6,382 nt of DNA from contig JAISBR010000203.1 in the NCBI GenBank assembly GCA_031266095.1, positions 1-6,382 on the forward strand, given 5' to 3'. This document shows, piece after piece, positions 5,989 through 6,382 of the stretch. The stretch comes from Treponema sp. GTDB lineage: Bacteria; Spirochaetota; Spirochaetia; Treponematales; Breznakiellaceae. The notes beneath the pieces were generated by a model that saw only the letters and a program-made list of their open reading frames with translations, ran no database searches and had not been told where the DNA came from. Positions within the stretch are counted from its first letter, which is position 1. The number at the start of each line of letters is the position of its first letter. The translations under genes were made by a program, and so were the position numbers.

Positions 5989-6382
5989 TTAGTTCACCGA
6001 AACGACCATGCGGTAATAATTCTTGACCTCGCCGTTTGCCGAGGTAACTTCAATAAAGAACTGCTCACCGCCGGTAAAGCTATGAGGCACATTTTCCGCA
6101 TACCATGTGGGTTCCACCGGGGCTGAAGTATTCCATTCGGCGGCAATGCCGTACCTGACCGTAGCGCCGTCTGATACCGTGGCGTCAATAACGGCGTTGG
6201 AAGCCTGCGCGAGATACAGGATAAAGCTTCCGGCTGTTGTAGTGCCGTCCCACGCGGCGTTTGCCGTGCCCCTGGCAGTAACGGTAACGCCGCCCACCGT
6301 AAGGGCGCTCATGGTCGCGCCGGTCCCGATGCCGACCACTACCCGATAGGTGGTGGTGGTTGCCTCGGTTTCACCGCGGACC
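5989..6382 (-). CDS. C-terminal fragment of a tandem-repeat, beta-rich surface-type protein, 5' truncated
   Basis: The frame is open to the window edge (6382), so the GTG at 6339 is an internal Val codon and the gene begins outside. About 131 residues are visible. They show the end of one module (TTTTYRVVVGIG) followed by a complete last module: a short opening strand ALTVGGVTV, a middle part with WDG..TAGSFILYLAQASNAVIDATVSDGATVRYGIA, here described by its ends WDGTTTAG and GATVRYG, and a closing strand NGEVKNYYRMVV. The repeated (N/T)-x-x-x-x-YYR-VV closing strand recalls cadherin-like beta-sandwich modules with a conserved Y-x-V-x-V end. Composition is rich in Thr, Ala, Gly and Val with few charges, typical of extracellular stalks. 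It has no recognisable enzyme motif. It ends with TAA at 5991-5989, just before the inverted repeat and 72 bases before the esterase start, so cotranscription with the esterase is possible. Surface location is inferred. Confidence 0.7.
   Translation of the reverse strand, partial: VRGETEATTTTYRVVVGIGTGATMSALTVGGVTVTARGTANAAWDGTTTAGSFILYLAQASNAVIDATVSDGATVRYGIAAEWNTSAPVEPTWYAENVPHSFTGGEQFFIEVTSANGEVKNYYRMVVSVN

Noticed and set aside
6349..6360. Four tandem GGT triplets (ACC on the coding strand)
   Set aside because: It encodes a Thr run in the repeat protein. Four units are too few to claim phase-variable slippage, and a change of whole triplets would not shift the frame.

Overview
The window looks like chromosomal DNA from a spirochaete, most likely a Treponema of moderate GC such as those in termite hindguts. 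Four things point there. The UMP kinase tail is of the archaeal/spirochaete type. The lipoproteins have relaxed, spirochaete-like lipoboxes. The window is dense in exported proteins. It also holds a CE15-type glucuronoyl esterase homologue, which fits a lignocellulose-fed niche. The genus is inferred from these traits, not from any database match.

Layout. Bases 1-273 (+) are the 3' end of pyrH (UMP kinase), the only housekeeping gene and the only plus-strand gene. It converges on a minus-strand block that fills the rest of the window, with a nested inverted repeat (274-324) between them. Read in the direction of transcription (right to left), the block has four genes: (i) the C-terminus of a surface-type protein made of tandem beta-rich repeats (6382-5989, cut by the window edge); (ii) a lipoprotein esterase of the CE15 fold (5916-4186), ending at a clear intrinsic terminator (4123-4152); (iii) an outer-membrane beta-barrel candidate (4087-2660); (iv) a 770-residue lipoprotein with two InlB-B-like repeats, one TPR unit and a large unrecognised helical region (2647-335), starting 12 bases after the barrel stop codon.

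How they may work together. All four minus-strand products appear to be exported or membrane-anchored. The barrel and the large lipoprotein are almost certainly cotranscribed and may form an outer-membrane complex; that complex is inference. The esterase has the GxSRNGK nucleophile motif, but Ser replaces the canonical catalytic Glu and an Asp on a later loop is available. It would act at the cell surface or in the periplasm on glucuronate esters such as lignin-carbohydrate bonds. The esterase is separated from the barrel operon by a terminator, so a shared function of the two units is not shown. No RNA genes, mobile elements or CRISPR arrays were seen, and no gene-free stretch exceeds 100 bases.
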